From positions 1 through 5,821 of the forward strand of contig JAEOUI010000455.1 in assembly GCA_016839425.1 (NCBI GenBank): 5,821 bases of DNA. Reading direction: 5' to 3'. Under the pieces are notes generated by a model. That model searched no databases, was not told where the DNA came from, and was given only the letters and a program-made list of their open reading frames with translations. Within the stretch, counting starts at the first letter, position 1, and every line of letters begins with the position of its first letter. Position numbers and translations under genes: made by a program. Source of the stretch: Promethearchaeota archaeon. Lineage in GTDB: Archaea > Asgardarchaeota > Lokiarchaeia > Sigynarchaeales > SOKP01. Shown here in pieces: positions 5,263 to 5,821 of the stretch.

Positions 5263-5821
5263 ATGTCGAAGAGTTCAGTAATTTGGGAAGCGAGTGAAGA
5301 AAATAAATCAGACGGACGCATAGATGTGGCGAAAGACTTGTTTTACGCCGCTTTTAAAACTGTTAGTCGTTTTGGACTAAAAGCTATAACTAATCTAGAA
5401 ATAGAGGGCAAGGAAAATGTTCCTCTCAGGGGCAAGGCGATCCTACTTACCATAAGTGACAGTTCTACTCGGGATATGTTTGTTATTAGTCAAGTTTCTG
5501 CGAGAAAAATTCATTTCATGGTCAGTCCAAAAATGATGAAACACCAGGTTGCAGGACCGCTTCTCAAGGCACTCGGAATGTTTAGAAGTACCACGAGCAA
5601 GGACGATACAGAACCAATAGAGAATTATTTCAAGTATTTGGGCGAAGGCGACCTAATTGCGATGACTCCAGAGTCGAGATTCGACCGGGACATCCAAATA
5701 AAATCAGTGGCGGGCATCGTCAAGTTCGCTGCTATGGGAAAGGCGCCTATCATTCCACTCGCGGTCTGTAAGACCAAGACAAAGCTATTCGATGCGATTC
5801 CCACAGATGGGTTAAAAGTCA
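5263..5821 (+). CDS. PlsC/LPLAT-like acyltransferase, 3' end outside window, catalytic His replaced
   Basis: The first 186 codons of a gene that continues past the window. ATG at 5263 is the first possible start after an in-frame TAA at 5227-5229, and a weak AAAGG (5247-5251) lies 11 nt upstream. Family landmarks of 1-acylglycerol-3-phosphate O-acyltransferases are in order: IEGKENVP (47-54) matches the usual G-x-EN-x-P lead-in; a hydrophobic strand ends in SDSSTRD (65-71), where the family has NHxSxxD; SPKMMKHQVAGPLLKALGMF (88-107) matches the acceptor-site region before the usual GxxxxR; TPESR (135-139) stands where FPEGTR is expected; KAPIIPLAV (160-168) is the motif IV strand. Known: these enzymes acylate lysophospholipid glycerol backbones at the membrane, with His as base in HX4D. 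Here His is Asp66 and motif III is one residue short, so activity is doubtful. No transmembrane segment is seen in the visible part. The gene is divergent from the surface-protein pair. Confidence 0.8.
   Translation, partial: MSKSSVIWEASEENKSDGRIDVAKDLFYAAFKTVSRFGLKAITNLEIEGKENVPLRGKAILLTISDSSTRDMFVISQVSARKIHFMVSPKMMKHQVAGPLLKALGMFRSTTSKDDTEPIENYFKYLGEGDLIAMTPESRFDRDIQIKSVAGIVKFAAMGKAPIIPLAVCKTKTKLFDAIPTDGLKV

Overview
The window looks like a piece of an archaeal genome, most likely from an Asgard lineage (Loki-/Thorarchaeota-like). This is inference, not a database match. The grounds are AT-rich DNA, archaeal-type TATA motifs, weak or absent Shine-Dalgarno sequences, and very large Asn/Ser-rich beta-helix plus PKD surface proteins. 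Those proteins carry a cytosolic, eukaryote-like cross-brace zinc finger. There are three protein-coding genes and no recognisable RNA gene, IS element or CRISPR array.

Positions 6-4872 (minus strand) hold two tandem paralogues. The upstream gene (2176-4872, 898 aa) and the downstream gene (6-2042, 678 aa) share the same order of parts. This is a short basic N-terminus, a hydrophobic anchor or signal segment, a conserved Cys-containing cap (WCSGSG...DPYIIEN), a right-handed parallel beta-helix, a WDNG/WDDYTG closing segment and two PKD domains. A second transmembrane helix, a basic stop-transfer, a cytosolic tail with conserved short motifs and a C-terminal eight-ligand zinc finger follow. 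They differ mainly in the number of beta-helix coils. They are 133 bp apart, and the downstream gene has its own good TATA-like box, so it need not depend on read-through.

Positions 4873-5262 are a 390-bp, very AT-rich intergenic region between divergent genes. It must contain the start signals of the 898-aa gene (leftward) and of the acyltransferase gene (rightward), but only weak candidates can be named.

Positions 5263-5821 (plus strand) are the first 186 codons of a PlsC/LPLAT-like acyltransferase that runs off the window. The fold landmarks are clear, but the catalytic HX4D motif reads DX4D and the PEGTR motif is shortened to PESR.

As a unit, the tandem pair looks like a family of single-pass or two-pass surface proteins. 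They would present an adhesin- or ligand-binding-like ectodomain outside and a RING/FYVE-type zinc module inside, an arrangement that suggests outside-to-inside signalling or cytoskeletal/membrane coupling. No functional link to the divergent acyltransferase can be shown from the sequence.
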